The notes: generated from the sequence alone by a model not told the origin. DNA of 64,000 bases from Humulus lupulus (GCF_963169125.1 NC_084795.1:131171701-131235700), one strand, 5' to 3'; shown: positions 24,709-36,986, counted from the first letter of the stretch. Numbers and translations are program-made.

Positions 24709-26192
24709 TCAAACTTGGTCAGCGACCCCTCTAGCACGATGCCCCCTTCTATATGGAATCTTCAGACGTATTGGTAGTAGGGAAACTGGAGGAAGGTTCG
24801 CTTTCTTCCACATAGAAGTTCTTATGGCCCTCTTCCACACGTATGTACTTCTGTGCTCTCTCTCGAAGTCATCCAAATTCGAAACTTCTCTTTTGAGCAT
24901 GTTACCCCACAACTTGCTCCCTGGACGAACTCCGGCTGTAATAGCCATTTTGTGCTCCGCTTTGGTTAAACGTCCCACCTTTGTTGCTTCTATACTGAAC
25001 CTATGGATGTAGTCCTTCAAACTTTCATTCTCGCCTTGTTTTATGTTAGTGAGGCTGGTAGTTGGCATGACATAATCACAAGCTGCATGGTGTTGCTGAA
25101 GAAATTCGTCCGAGAATTGCTGCCATGATTTGATTGTTCCTGGCCTTAACCTCTTGAACCACTTGTACGCCACTCCTTTAAGCGTAACGACAAAGCAATG
25201 ACACTTTTCCCTGTTGCTGACCCCTCTTAACCTCATCAAGTTATTGAACGAGTCTAAGTGATATTTTGGGTCTGTAGTACCCTTGTACGGAGTCATGCTA
25301 GGCTCTCTGAAGCCAGTGGGCATTTGCTCATCCTGAATCTCCCTTGTGAAGGGTGAATCATGGTCGAATTCTTCCTCATCCATGTGCCCCCCAAGTGCAG
25401 TGGTGATCTTGCCTTGAGGGCTTCGCATTTTGGTGTCTAGTTCCCTCCTCTTTTTGCATAAGGAGTCTTGCGGGTTCTCGGGCTGATCCCTTGCCTTGGT
25501 TGTGTTCCTTGGGGTAACCGCGGGGGGTGCATTTCTTACTTCGGACCTCTTTTCTCAGGCCAAGGGGTGCCTCTGTTGCGGGGACTTCGGCCTCGTTCTC
25601 ACGACCACCATCTTCCCTCTACCTTTGCTCCTGGGGACATTTCGTCGACCTAGGTCCCCCATGGTACTCCGACTGGGTGGTTTTACTAGTAGTAAGTTGG
25701 GTTCCCCCATCATCTACGAGGACAGTGTTTTCTCCTTTTTCATGCTCCTTCCCTTTACGCTTAGGGAGGGGTATGCTTGACTTCCCTTGCAGTAGGTCGT
25801 TTAAAACCTCCTCCATTTTCTCTATCGTGGTTTCCAGCCTTCGAGTCTTTTTATGCAACTCGCGAATCTCATCCTTGTAGAAGCACGTCCTTGAGCTGGA
25901 ACTTACCAGGCGCACCCTGGGACCCTTGCCAGGCCAGTGCGTCGAGGCACCGGGGTCCTGGTGGCCCGAGCGTGGGGTCAACCGGGGCCGGTTAAGTGGA
26001 TACACTAGCGGCTCTGAATGACCTCTGTCGGGCTGGATAGCTGGGGACGATGCATCCCTCTCCTCCCTTGGGGGAAGAGGTTCCTCCGGTTTCGGGTGAA
26101 GGGGGGTCTTTCTTGGAAGCCCTCCGCTCTACTTCGTCTCGGCGAACCTCAACCTCTTGTATCTGCCGTAGGCGTTTTGAACGTCCTAGCAT
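24709..26192 (-). pseudogene. Gag of the TR-GAG element, frame-broken
   Basis: The first ATG after the primer site is at 26192 and opens a basic N-terminal stretch. Frames then change near 26000 and again near 25620. The Gag core is in the piece at 24709-25428: 'YKGTTDPKYHLDSFNNLM', 'AYKWFKRLRPGTIKSWQQF', 'TSLTNIKQGENESLKDYI'. This is the Retrotrans_gag fold that builds the particle. No zinc knuckle is seen, and the frame stops at 24709 before any protease. A possible coiled coil (ELHKKTRRLETTIEKMEEVL) lies near 25830. The arrays make polymerase slippage a possible source of the breaks. Confidence 0.8.
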
Positions 26193-26238
26193 CTTTCTTT
26201 GTTGGAAGTGATGGAAGAACACTGGCCTAATGCTTGTT

Positions 26239-26257
26239 CTTCCCACAGACGACGCCA
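26239..26257 (-). promoter_or_regulatory. Primer binding site of the TR-GAG element
   Basis: TGGCGTCGTCTGTGGGAAG on the minus strand, three bases after the 5' LTR. It differs from the site shared by elements A and B, so a different tRNA primes this element. Confidence 0.75.
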
Positions 26258-26260
26258 AAC

Positions 26261-27089
26261 TGTTGACGGTGAAATCTAGTCAACGAAATTAGATTGGAAA
26301 ACTCAAAGATAAGTCAGGTGATATTCAGATGAGAACTTAGAATGGACTTATGGAAGGATGAACACAGATCAACAATGGAGTAAAAACTGTATATTGCTTA
26401 ACAGCTTCAACTTACAATGAATTTTCCAACCCCCTTCCATGTGGAATTGGGATTTATTATATAGTGGGCTGTAATGGCCCTAGATACATTGTGGTCCAGG
26501 GGACCAGGTAGTACATAGGTACACTGTCTGGAGAGTGGTTTCAGAGGCACACCCCTCGCGCGCCATATGCAGGCGTGTCGCGAGGCACACCCCTCGCGGG
26601 CCATATGCAGGCGTCTCGCGAAGCACACCCTCGTGCGCCATATTAAGGCGCCTCGCAAGGCACACCCTTGCGCCCCTATATGTAGGTGTCTCGTGCCAGC
26701 GCCTCCATATGTAGGCATCTCGTGCCAGCGCCTCGCACACCTGCCTTACCAATCTACATAGGCATAAGGACCTCATCTAGCGAGGCACATCTCGCCTATC
26801 TTTCATGATATTGCTCAAGCATAGGGCCATATGCTATTTTCCAAAGCATCCCTAGGTAAAGGGATGTCTCACCATAGGACCATAAGCCTCGCTATGCGAG
26901 ACACCTTGCCTTGTGCTCAAGGGTCCATATGAGATCCCACTTCTTGACGGGATGAAGACCTACAAAAGGCACCTTTCCTGGCCATATCTTCCGTGATGGC
27001 CCATAGGAGAGCATCCACACCTTTAGTCATTCATGGGCCTAAACATGTATTTTGGGTCTTTTACAGGCATGGAATATTGAGCGTCCACA
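26261..27089 (-). repeat. 5' LTR of the TR-GAG element, short form (829 bp)
   Basis: TGTTGACGGTGAAATC...GAGCGTCCACA, near-identical to the other LTR outside one large gap. The gap joins '..tttcagagg' straight to 'cacacccctcgcg', at short matches within the repeat field. Confidence 0.88.
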
Positions 27090-27702
27090 AGTCCCATATC
27101 CTAGGGCATGGCTCTAGTATGACTTATTAGTCATCTAGTTAGGGCAGCGGGCCCCTGTGTGACAGTATAGTCACTTATTTGCATAGAGCACATGCACGAG
27201 TAGGGTTATTACTGCTAGGTATGCTTATTATGATTCTATGATATGTTATTAACTGCTTATGAGCGTGTTTATGTTTTCTTGCTAAGCCTTGGCTCATGGG
27301 TGCTATGTGGTGCAGGTAAGGGGAAAGGAAAGTTGGACCAGCCATGAATTGGAGAGATTCGGTGGCGGCGTATACATATGTCGCTGCTCAACCACCATGA
27401 CTGGGGTTTCTCAAAGGAACTAGGGTTGAACCTTATTTTGACGCCTAGGTAAGCTATCTATAATTTTGAGTTGTAATTTATCCTTTTTAAACTGTAAACG
27501 ACCTTGTAAAGTTTTATTTTGGGATCCCATGTAATGCTTAACGTTTTAATGAAAAGACTATTCCTTTTGACCAAATTTGTTAACCCTAAACTGTTAATCA
27601 CATTTAGTTGAATGTTTATGGCCAAATGACTTGATTAGCGAGCCTAGTACTATTTAAAATACACACTATAATGGTCTTGTCTATCCAGAATGTTACATAG
27701 GG

Positions 27703-29403
27703 TTTCCTATATGAACTTGTTAGCTAACAACTTTTGAACCTCGACTTTCAAGGCTTTTGACCTCAAAGTGTTTAGAAGCCTCTTTTTTGATGTATTGGGG
27801 AAGATTTCTTGTCGATGTTAAGCACATGGCTGATCAATTGGAGCATTATTCCCACCATGTGAGAATGAGACCACGCGAAAAATTCTTGGTTCAAACGCAG
27901 GAAAGTGATAAAGTTCTCGCAAACCTCCTGACTTAAGCATTGACCGACTTTCATCACTCTTGAGGGGTCGGTTTCATCTAAAGCTATTTCCTCTAGTTCC
28001 CCCCCCCCCCCCCCCCTTGATTCAATGACAGTATGCTCCTCGCCCAGCTGAGGGTCAACATCTTTCTTGTCATGGTGGACTCTGAGAACCTGGTCCCCTT
28101 ACATTGGGGCCTCAACTTCAAGCAACTCTTCGATGATTTTCATGACAATAAGATTGGGCTGGTTTGAGAGTTGCACAAACACATTATAACATTATCTAAC
28201 ATCATTTTGGTCTCCTCAGACCACACCGACTTCTGAATCAGTAGGGAATTTCATGTATAAGTGCCTTATTGAAGTGATGGCTCTAAACGCCACCAAGATT
28301 AGTTGACCTAGGATAACATTGTACACCGAAGGGAAGTTGACTACTATAAAGGTACAGTACATGAATGCTTATTTCAATGCCTCACCAAAAGTTATCAACA
28401 ACTTGATCTGACCTGCAGGGACCATTCCTTCTCTTGAGAAGCCAAATAACGTGTAAGTACATTGTTGGAGGTCCCTGACCTCCAATCCTGCCTTGTCGAA
28501 ATCCCATTTTAACAATATTTTCACTGAGCTTCCATTGCCTACAAGGATACGGGCTACTATTTTGTTCTCCATTGTCTACAATTGGCCTCCCATATGTGGT
28601 CCTCTAGTGATTGTATTTACTTGTCCTTTGGCTTGAGGAGGAGCCTACAAAGCTTATCCTTGATCCCTTATGGGCAGAGGCATGTTTGCAGCCGGCAAAC
28701 CTTGGGCCACAGGTGGGGGTGGCACCAGCTCTCTGCCTCCACCAACTCCTAAGCCTTGAGGTTGGCTGACTTGGGCTCCTTGCTATGCTCCCCAAGCATA
28801 TTGTTGGAGGTGTCCCAGTTTTAGGAGATTCTCAATTTTGTCTATGATTTGTACACACCCATTTATGTGTTGGCCTATGTCGTTGTGGTACTTGCTTTGG
28901 AGAGTACCCTTTTATCCTGATCCCTTCGAATCCACTAAGGCTTCCATATGGAATCTGCTTCTCGGTAGCCATGAATATATTTTTGTGGGGCTCGACTAAG
29001 TTTGTGTATTCAGCGTACTGACGAGTGTATTGGTCGTCAGGGTTTTTTCTTCCTCTCTTGTTTGTTCTTCAGGATTGACTATTCTTACTTCTTTTTCTAC
29101 ATCCCTGATTGTTGTTTTGAACAGTTGGTTGTGGTTGGGTCACAGGGACAGCGCTAAAGCTAGCTTGTGGTGTGGAGTAACTATGATTGCCAACCTGACT
29201 ACAGTTAGTCATTGGTATGTAACAATACTGGGAACCCACGAGGTAACCTGGGCTGGCTATCAAAGGTCCTGGTATGGCACTCGGCCCCCGGCCAATCCAA
29301 TTAAAGCGTCTTTCCAGTTGATGAATTATTGCACTCGCCTGGCGAAATCTTCCAGTTTGTAAGAACATTAATTGTTGGCCATCATCTACTCAGCCTTTGT
29401 TTT
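27703..29403 (-). pseudogene. Tat element D, 5' half: gag fragment, protease, RT start
   Basis: Read right to left: gag-like Pro/Gln/Asn-rich sequence (28604-29368), then protease at 28369-28572, where the active-site Asp is Gly ('LVGNGSSVKIL' instead of DNGSS). Next is the pre-RT linker at 27772-27957 ('QEFFAWSHSHMVGI', 'LNIDKKSSPIHQKR') and the start of the RT ('VEVQKLLANKFI'). The reading then resumes across LTR X at 9511. Several stops make it inactive. An 18-C run lies at 27999-28016. Upstream the reading is cut near 29404. Confidence 0.8.
27999..28016. repeat. Run of 18 C
   Basis: Homopolymer inside the decayed pol of element D. Its length may be inexact for technical reasons. Confidence 0.9.
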
Positions 29404-29975
29404 ATGTCACAACCTCGGCCCTAGGATGTGGCAAATATGTAATATCCATAACTTTGGTAGTCAAAGGTCAAACATTGACCCTTGTTGGAAAATAATCCTT
29501 ATAAATTATTCTTTATTTTATACCATATAGTACCTTCATTATAAGACCAAAAGTAATGGAATAACTCATATAATTATATATAAAAATATTAGTGAGAAAA
29601 GTAGGATCATTTATCTTTATATATAGAACAATAGTATCCTCACAATCATGTAATCACCAAATAGTTAAATTTAATAAGTCATTGTTGTCTGTGTTTTCAT
29701 TAGATGACACGTGGTACAAATTAAGAGTGATTAGGGCTCCACGGAAGATGATTAACGCTGCCAAGAAAATCTTTAAAGTGCCACAAGAGTTAAGAGCAGT
29801 ACTCATCATGGTTCACCACCATAAGAAGAATAAGTCCCCCAGAATGCATTACCCCCGAGGACATTGTCAAGGGATAATGCTCCAAGCTACCCAACGAGAT
29901 CATAAACTCCATCGTTTCCTCCTCCAGGCATGCGAGAACCCTTCTCCATCTTTGCCAAGTGTCCAGCAGAATAAC
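29404..29975. other. Unclassified segment, possibly an LTR fragment
   Basis: It opens TGTCACAACCTCGGCCC, which looks like an LTR start, exactly where element D gag stops being readable. I found no matching end. A 137-codon frame (29592-30005) overruns the LTR at 29976 and has no motif I know, so I do not call it a gene. Confidence 0.3.
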
Positions 29976-32695
29976 TGTAGTGCCCTACTACTCAGGGACC
30001 ATTAAACTGTGTATTTTAAACAATGTTGAACTCGCTAAACAAGTCATTTGGCCATAACCATGTAACTAAATGTGATTAACGGTTTAGAGTTACAATTTTT
30101 GGTCAAAGGTACCATCCTTTCACTAAAACATTTACTTCATACATGGGATCCCAAAATACATTTAAAAACGTTACAACCAGTCGACTAGGAAAAATATGGT
30201 TTGACCCTAGTTCCTCTATAAAACCTTGACCGTGGTGGTCGAGCAGCCGCATATGTACACATCGTCACCTAAGCTCTCCAACTCAAGGATGGTCCAGCTT
30301 TCTTTTTCCTTTACCTACACCACAAAGCAACCATGAGCCAAGGCTCAGCAAGAAAACTTAAACATGCTCATAAGCAGTGGATAACATGTTACCAAATCAT
30401 AATAAGCATGCCTAGTAGTAATAACCCTACTCATACATGCATACCATACATATAAATGACTACATTGTCATATGGGCCAATAGCCCAAGATAAATGATCA
30501 ATGAATCATATTGGGGCCCAATGCCCAAAATACATGATTAATAAATCATACTAGTATTCCGTGCTCTAGGATATGGGACTAATAAGTCACCCCGGGGCCC
30601 TTTTCCCTATCCTCTGTATAACCAGCCTTGGAGCTAGCCTAGCATACTTGGCGCAATGATTTTCCATGACCAATAGGTTGGTCAAGCATATATCACGCTC
30701 TTGATTAGGCATAACCATAACAACCAGTGCTCTGCGCACTATTTTTGTCCTTGACTAATAAGTCAATGCTTTTCAACTAGGACTCAGCATGCTAAGGTCG
30801 TCCTAGACTCATAAGTCAATGGTTTTCGACCAGCACTCACCATTCTAAGGTCATCCTAGACTCATCAGTCAGTGCTTTTCGGCTAGCACTCAGCGTGCTA
30901 AGGTCGTCCTTGACTCATAAGTCAAGTGTGCGGCCCAGCCCTAGGATATGGGACTATTAAGTCACCCTAAGGCCCATTGCCCTATCCTCTGTATAACCAT
31001 CATTTGAGCTGGCCCCGGGTACATGGCGTTGAGTTTTCCATGACCAACAGGTCAGACAAGCATATGATGCTCTCCTGGTTATCCTAACCAAAATGACCAA
31101 CACTCAGCGCATTATTGCCGCCCTTGACTTATAAGTCAATCCCTTTTGACCAGCGCTCAGCGCGCTATTGCCGTCCTTGAATCATAAGTCAAGCCTTTCT
31201 CAATCAGATAATCCAGATAGACATATATCATGTCTCAGATATCCAAATACAAAGCAGTCAACATGCTTAATCAACAATCATAAACATAATCATAATCATG
31301 CACATACTCAAGAGTACTTAAGCTAATAATGTTCTTGTTCAACAATTCGTGCCAAGCAATAACAACATGTATCACATACTGGGTGAATTTTTCTAACGTT
31401 TGGTCCAAGTGCAGGTTACGAATGAATGACCCTCGAGCACGATCCTGATCCCGAGTACCTAGAGATAACCTAGTCATAACAAAGTATAGAATTCCATCAA
31501 AAACGAGTAAATAAAGGCTTCTGGACTGAGTCCTAGCCTCCATGACATCGAATCCTACTAAATCGGGTAGTAGGATCGATCCCGAGCCCTTAGGTTTGAT
31601 TTCCCGCACTCAAAACCTCCCCAAGGCCAAAAATCCCTTATGTGTCGCGGCCCCCAAGCATTTGAGCCGCGGCTCGCTCAAGTCAGAGGCCCGAGACTCT
31701 TCCCTGCCTCCACCAGTACCGCGGCTCAAAAGCCCCACAGCCACCTGCTTCTTCTTCCTCTTCTAATTTGAGTCGTGGCGCCACAAGAATAGGGTAACGA
31801 CTCAACATGAAAACTCTATTTTTCCACTGTTTTCCTCAAGACAAATTCCTCTAAAAACCTATCCAAAATGTACCCAAGCTTGTAATTCAATCCCAGAACA
31901 TCATCAGTACATCCCAAGAAAAAAAACCAAGATTACAAACCAATCAAAATCTCATCAAAACAAAAAAATCCAATCAAACATAAAGCTTGGATTACCTCTG
32001 ATTAATTAGTTTCCTAGATAAATCCTCCAGCTATCGAGCTTCTAATCTTCCCTAGAATAATTATGACTCTAATCTTGCTTGAATCCGAGCACTAAAACTC
32101 AAGTTTCCTTCGAAAACACTAACAGTGTCAAATGAGGGAACAAGAGATAATACTGAATGTATTTTGTTTCTGTCAGGTTACTTTGAGCTTACCTTAAGCA
32201 AATCCCAATGCTCCGGGTACCCCAAAAACGCTCCCGAAGGTAAAATTTTCAAAATCCCTAAAATTCCCTACTGATCTAACCAACTCCAAATATATCCTCA
32301 AATATTTATTCCCATTATCCAATAACTCGGTAACTTACTAAATACTCAATATACCCATCACTCCGAGTCAAGTATTGGTCCCGTTGTGACTTTCCCACTA
32401 GCTTGCTCCCTAGGATCGCCTCGTGCCGATTAACCCAAATATATCCACATAATGATGTGGCCCCACACATACATCACATATACGCCAAATATACCCATAA
32501 CGGGCCAAATTACGAAAATTGCCCTTTTGATCAGAAAATCGGCCCACATGCTTATTTAATACACCTAACACATGCATATCAAGTCATATTATAATATAAC
32601 TCACATAATCATATAATTATACTCATATAAATCACTTAACCATCCCGAACCTCTAATCAAAGCCCTAAGCCTTATTAGGTAATTTGGGATGAAAC
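29976..32695 (-). repeat. 3' LTR of a minus-strand chromovirus (LTR X family), 2.72 kb
   Basis: In element orientation it starts TGTTTCATCCCAAATT at 32695 and ends GGGCACTACA at 29976. It is preceded by a purine tract (GGAGGGGATAGT, 32696-32707 minus) and, before that, by decayed pol. This copy ties the LTR X family to the chromovirus pol at 32696-34514. It holds many 'gacttataagtc' palindromes and a 53-bp array at 30750-30930. The left flank is ATAAC; the matching 5' LTR is not in the window. Confidence 0.85.
30750..30930. repeat. 53-bp tandem array in the LTR, 3.3 copies
   Basis: Units start at 30750, 30803, 30856 and 30909. Each begins CTTGACTCATAAGTCAATG and carries 'gaccagcactcagcgtgct'. 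It is the same unit as at 63507-63745. Confidence 0.85.
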
Positions 32696-34514
32696 AACTA
32701 TCCCCTCCTTGGAGGAATTTCTTCATCGAAATTTTACCTTAAGAGCTTGGGATATAGATCCTGCATATCTTATTCGAGTTCCCAGGTCGCTCCTTCGACC
32801 TTGCTGTTCCTCTATAATACGTTAACTAAAGGTATGGTTTTGTTCCTCAGGACCTTGATGTTCCTCTATAATACGTTATCTTAATAGACTATTTCTCATA
32901 GGATAATTCTGCCTCCAATTCCACATTCTCATAACTCAACACATGAGTCTCTTCTAACTAATGTTTCCTCAACATGGAAATATGAAATACATTGTGTATG
33001 CCTGACAATGGCGATGGTAAGTCCAATCTATAGGCCACCTAACCAATTCTCTCCAGGATCTGATACGGTCCTACAAATCTAGGGCTCAACTTGGCCTTTT
33101 TTCCCCAAATCTCCTTACCCCTTTCCATGGTGAGACTCTAAGGAAAACATAGTCTCCCACTTGGAACTCCACATTCCTACATTTTAGATCAAAATAACTT
33201 TTCTGTCTACTCTGAGAAGCGAGCATCCTAGCTTTAATCCTCCCAATAGTCTCAGTGGTCCTCTGAACTACCCCAGGACCCAAATATTTTCTCTCAACCA
33301 TCTCATCCCATTGAATGGGAGATCTACACTTCCTGCCATACAACATCTCATAAGGTGCCCCTCCAATGGTCAACTGGTAGCTATCATTATAGGAAAAATT
33401 CAAATATTGGCAAATATTCGTTCTAGGACCCTTCAAAGTCCAATATACATGCTCTCAGCATGTCCTCCAATATCTGGATAATCCTTTTTGCTTTAACATC
33501 AGTCTGAGGATGATAAGTTGTACCAAATTTCAGCTGTGCACTCATCGCCTTCTGTAACGTTCCCCAGAACTTGGAAGTAAAGACAGGGTCCCTATCCAAT
33601 AGGATAGACCTCGAAGTCCTCTAAAGGCATACAATCTCTCTCACATAGAGACCTACATACTGGTCAACTGTATTGTTCATCCTCACTAGTACAAAGTGAG
33701 CTGGCTTCTTATACCAATCGATAATGACCCAGATTGAATCATGCTAGCCTACTATCCTGGGTAATCCCACCACCAAATCCATCATGATGTCCTCTTACTT
33801 CCACTATGGAATACTAAAAAGCTATAATGGCCTTACTGGTTTCTGATACTCGGCCTTGACCTGCTAACAGGTCAGACACTTTGCCACGTACTCAGTTACG
33901 TCCCTCTTCATTCTAGGCCACCAATATAAGCTTTCAGATCCTGGTACTTCTTTATGGTGCCTGGAAGTAGAGAATAAGGGGTAATATGAGATTCATCCAG
34001 AATCTCTCATTTAATCCTAGTGTTCATCGGATTCCAAATATGATCCTTATACCTCATTAAACTTATGGCTGACACTGTATAGTCCTTAGCTATTCTAGCT
34101 AAGACATCCCCTCCAATCCTTCCTTTTTGTGGGTCACTCAAATTTTTTACTTTGATCATCTCTCAAAGAGTAAACTTAAGCATAATGTTTGCCAACTGGC
34201 CCATAGTAACTCTACTCTAGCTCTGGTCATATCCTTCAACTGACATGAGGCATAGGCAATCACCTTTTCTGTCTATATAAGGACACAACTTAAACCATAA
34301 AGTTGTTCAAATCTGTAGGAAGACTCAGACTTGGAGCTATAATCAATCACTGCCTCAGTTCTTGGAAGTTGTCCTAACACTTATCTGACCATGCAAATTT
34401 CTGATTATGTCAGTTCTGTTAATGAGGTGACAATCGATGAGAAATGTTCCACAAAACACATGAATTACCTAGCCAATCCAAGGAAATTCCTGATCTCTAA
34501 GGGAAGGTATATAT
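32696..34514 (-). pseudogene. Chromovirus pol 3' part (RNase H, integrase, chromodomain), decayed
   Basis: Right to left: a degenerate end of RT and RNase H (about 34200-34500, 'FVEHFSSIVTSLTELT'), then integrase core traces ('KPAHFVLVRMNN', 'LDRDPVFTSKFW', 'YHPQTDVKA', 33480-33740). Integrase C-terminus is at 33086-33436 ('GGAPYEMLYGRKCRSP', 'FLRVSPWKGVRRFG'). A chromodomain-like tail ('VFHISMLRKH', 33000-32740) runs up to the purine tract. Frames are broken in many places. The motif set is that of Tekay/Del. It is cut at 34514 by element C. Confidence 0.82.
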
Positions 34515-35713
34515 TGGTGGCAAGAACTCGTCAACTAAGTTAGTTTAAGAACTTTTGGCGTTGTAAAATAAGTGAACTTTAAACTCAGTAAACTTCGGGT
34601 AAAGTTCGTTACGATCTCAACAACATCAAATGTAAATTCTAGAATTCTAGAAGGAAGAATGGAGAGAATGTTGAATGTAACTTTTCATTAGCAATAACTG
34701 GTTACAAAATATATCCCAAAAATCTCCACCCGTTCTCAGAAGAAGGGAGTTCATATTTATAGTAGAGCACTAATGACTCTTAGTACAATGTGGTCCCTGG
34801 GGACACGACTCCACATGTGTAGTTTATAGGTGGTAGTGGAGCCATGAGCGTGGTGGTCGGCTCTAGTCCATGCCAAGAGTTTGTTGGAGCACCTCCACGT
34901 CAGTACCTGGAGGTACCTCCACCACTTGTTTAGTATGAGTGTCAATGATTTGCTGAGGAGGACCACATTAGGTACCTTACTCGTACGACCACTACTTATC
35001 TGGCGTGTACATCGTGTCCGTACTCCAACTCCTCTTACTTTGAAGGTGCATTCCGTATATGTGCGAGGTCCTCGAGTCACAGGTTTTCACCCTCGCAAGG
35101 TACCTTATTCCCAAGGGCTTCAAGTGTTGAAATCCTTATATGTAATTCCGAGATGCCTAGAAATCATGGACATCGCGAGATGGTCCTATGAAAATGAGAT
35201 GAAAGGGGCCTCTCGACCCTAGGTGCATATTCTTGGTGCAAAGCATGGCTCTGTAGGTGAGGCATTTGTCTCGCGAGACCTTCTACGCGAGACGCGACAC
35301 CACTTGTGATGGGTGACCTCGCGACACCCTCGTGACTCCCTCAGTGCAACTCTCGGCATGAGACACTCAAGAGACCCTCAGCGCGAGACCCTCGTGACTC
35401 CCTCGGTGCAACACTCTCGGCATGAGACACTCGAAACACCCTCGGTGCCACTTGTTATGGGTGACCTCGCGACACCCTCGATGTGACCCCGCGACACCAT
35501 CGGCGCGAGACCCTCGTGACACCCTTGGCATGACACCCTTGGCATGAGATGAGGCTGTGGCGCGAGGCGCAGAGGTGTGTGGGTGAGATGGTGTCTGTGA
35601 GGCCCCTTTACGCGAGATGCATGGGCGTGTGGGCAATTCTGTGTCCATTCCAAACTTATATTTTGAGGGTCATGAGGCAGGGGCCATGTTCAAGCAGAAT
35701 TTTGGTATTCACA
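34515..35713 (-). repeat. 3' LTR of element C (1199 bp)
   Basis: Plus strand TGGTGGCAAGAACTCGTC...GGTATTCACA. It matches the TR-GAG LTR in layout: 'ctcgtcaac' near one end, 'acaatgtggtcc.ggggac' in the middle and 'cgcgagac' repeats (35270-35620). The polypurine tract at 35714-35727 (minus, ACTGCGGGGCAAG core) fixes it as the 3' LTR. Confidence 0.72.
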
Positions 35714-35975
35714 CTTGCCCCGCAGTCTATGGGAGGGCCTTTAGGTGCTTCGGTAGAATTTACGGTAAGGTGTCTTCAAAGCATAGGTGGTGTTAGTGTG
35801 TTTCTTTGCTTTGGTGGCATATAAAAACATACTTTGGAGTTGGTGATCCTTGTGATCCTTTGAGATTGAATGTGAGCCTATCATTTGGCTTCCCGAATCG
35901 TAACGCAGGTGTTTGGATACATTTGGACCATAGGTCAAGCATTGGATTCAACGGCTAAGATGTGTTTGAGCTTCT

Positions 35976-35983
35976 TATAAATA
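35976..35983 (+). promoter_or_regulatory. TATA box of the antisense gene of element C
   Basis: TATAAATA is followed by a leader and a strong donor (aagag|gtaagtgg at about 36060). It has the same position and orientation as the boxes in elements A and B. Confidence 0.55.
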
Positions 35984-36565
35984 GATCTTCATCTTAAACA
36001 TAATTACTACACTTTCTTTTCTTAGCTTGGTGGTATTTGTGTTCTCACATCCTCCAAGAGGTAAGTGGTTCCATTCCTCACAAAGTCACTTTGGCTTTCT
36101 TTCCTCTTTATTACTTAATTTTCTTTTATATGTAAACGTCTATATAGGTGCTAGGAGACTAAGATACATTTCTCCTTTCTTTTTGCAGACGTGTACTTTC
36201 AACCCTTGGCATTTCTTCAACTGCGATGGTGCTCGATTTTACCCACTCAAGGTACACTTTCTTCCTTTCTTATGTTCAATGGGTTTAAATTAGCATTACT
36301 CAGGATGGGTTGTCTTGGTTGGAGCTCCTCGTGAGCTAGTCTACAAATATGCCCCTACTTGCACATATACCCTCCCTTTTACCCCGTAGTTGGTCGTTTC
36401 GATTACTTGTGTCTAGAGGTTTTGAGCTTATTCCTTTGTGTTTTGTAGCACCCTTTCCACCTACACTTGCACCCCTATTACCAATAAGACGAGGTTTTAT
36501 GGCAGGTGGGGGATCATCTAGCGTTCCTCCGGGGGTCGAGTTTGTAGACTTATCTTCAGACTCAG
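35976..36565 (+). pseudogene. Antisense gene of element C, 5' part
   Basis: A leader exon (to about 36060), an intron, a small exon after 'ttctttttgcag' (about 36190-36250), then a coding exon after 'ttttgtag' (about 36450) with an ATG at 36499. That exon (Gly/Ser-rich, then 'VEFVDLSSDS') is cut at 36565 by LTR X copy 2 and resumes at 61564 in the same frame. The exon borders are my reading of splice signals only. Confidence 0.6.
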
Positions 36566-36986
36566 TGTAACGCCCCAACTCCAGGGACCGTTACGGTGTG
36601 CCTTGTAAACAGTGCTAAACTCGCTAATCGAGTCATTTGGCCATAAACGTGTAACTAAGTATGATTAGCGGTTCAGGGATTAAAAATTTTGGTTAAGATG
36701 TAACGTTTCACTAGAACATTTAATATATACACTGGGATCCCGAAAATATAGTTACAGAGTCTATTACTGAAAATATTTAGAACAGGCCGTTCTAAGCGAC
36801 AAAAAAGGGTTTAACCCTAGTTCCACTTTAAACCTCAGCCATGGCGGACGAGCAGCTGCATATGTACACGTCATCACCTAAGCTCTCCAACTCAAGGATG
36901 GTCCAGCTTCCTCTTGCCTTTACCTGCACCACGTAGCACCTGTGAGCCAAAGCCCAGCAAGAAAACACAATATATCATGACATAAT

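Larger units (their letters stand above)
22621..27089 (-). mobile_element. Gag-only non-autonomous LTR retrotransposon (TR-GAG type)
   Basis: A 4.47-kb element flanked by a perfect AGTCC duplication (22616-22620 and 27090-27094). It has an LTR at each end, a primer site next to the right LTR and a polypurine tract next to the left LTR, so it runs right to left. Only a gag-like region is present (24709-26192). No protease, RT, RNase H or integrase motif appears in any frame, so its movement must have used enzymes from another element. Such gag-only elements are known in plants as TR-GAGs. It sits in LTR X copy 1. Confidence 0.88.
9517..27697 (+). mobile_element. LTR X copy 1: chromovirus solo LTR, split by two nested elements
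   Basis: The LTR starts TGTAACGTCCCAAATT and ends CCAGAATGTTACA, with a perfect TAGGG duplication at 9512-9516 and 27698-27702. Its own bases are 9517-10509, about 22152-22620 and 27095-27697, roughly 2.07 kb. The rest is Tat element B and the TR-GAG element. It resembles the LTRs at 29976-32695 and 36566-61558 (both opposite in orientation), which assigns it to the chromovirus whose pol lies at 32696-34514. The palindromic 'gacttatgagtc' motif is present near 22390 and 22440. Confidence 0.85.

Noticed and set aside
24445..24777. 110-codon ORF with repeated 'SVYFGDLFLKRLL'
   Set aside because: It is the 27-29-bp array read in one frame, on the strand opposite to the element.
29592..30005. 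137-codon ORF in the unclassified segment
   Set aside because: No motif, and it runs across the end of the LTR at 29976, so it is a chance fusion.
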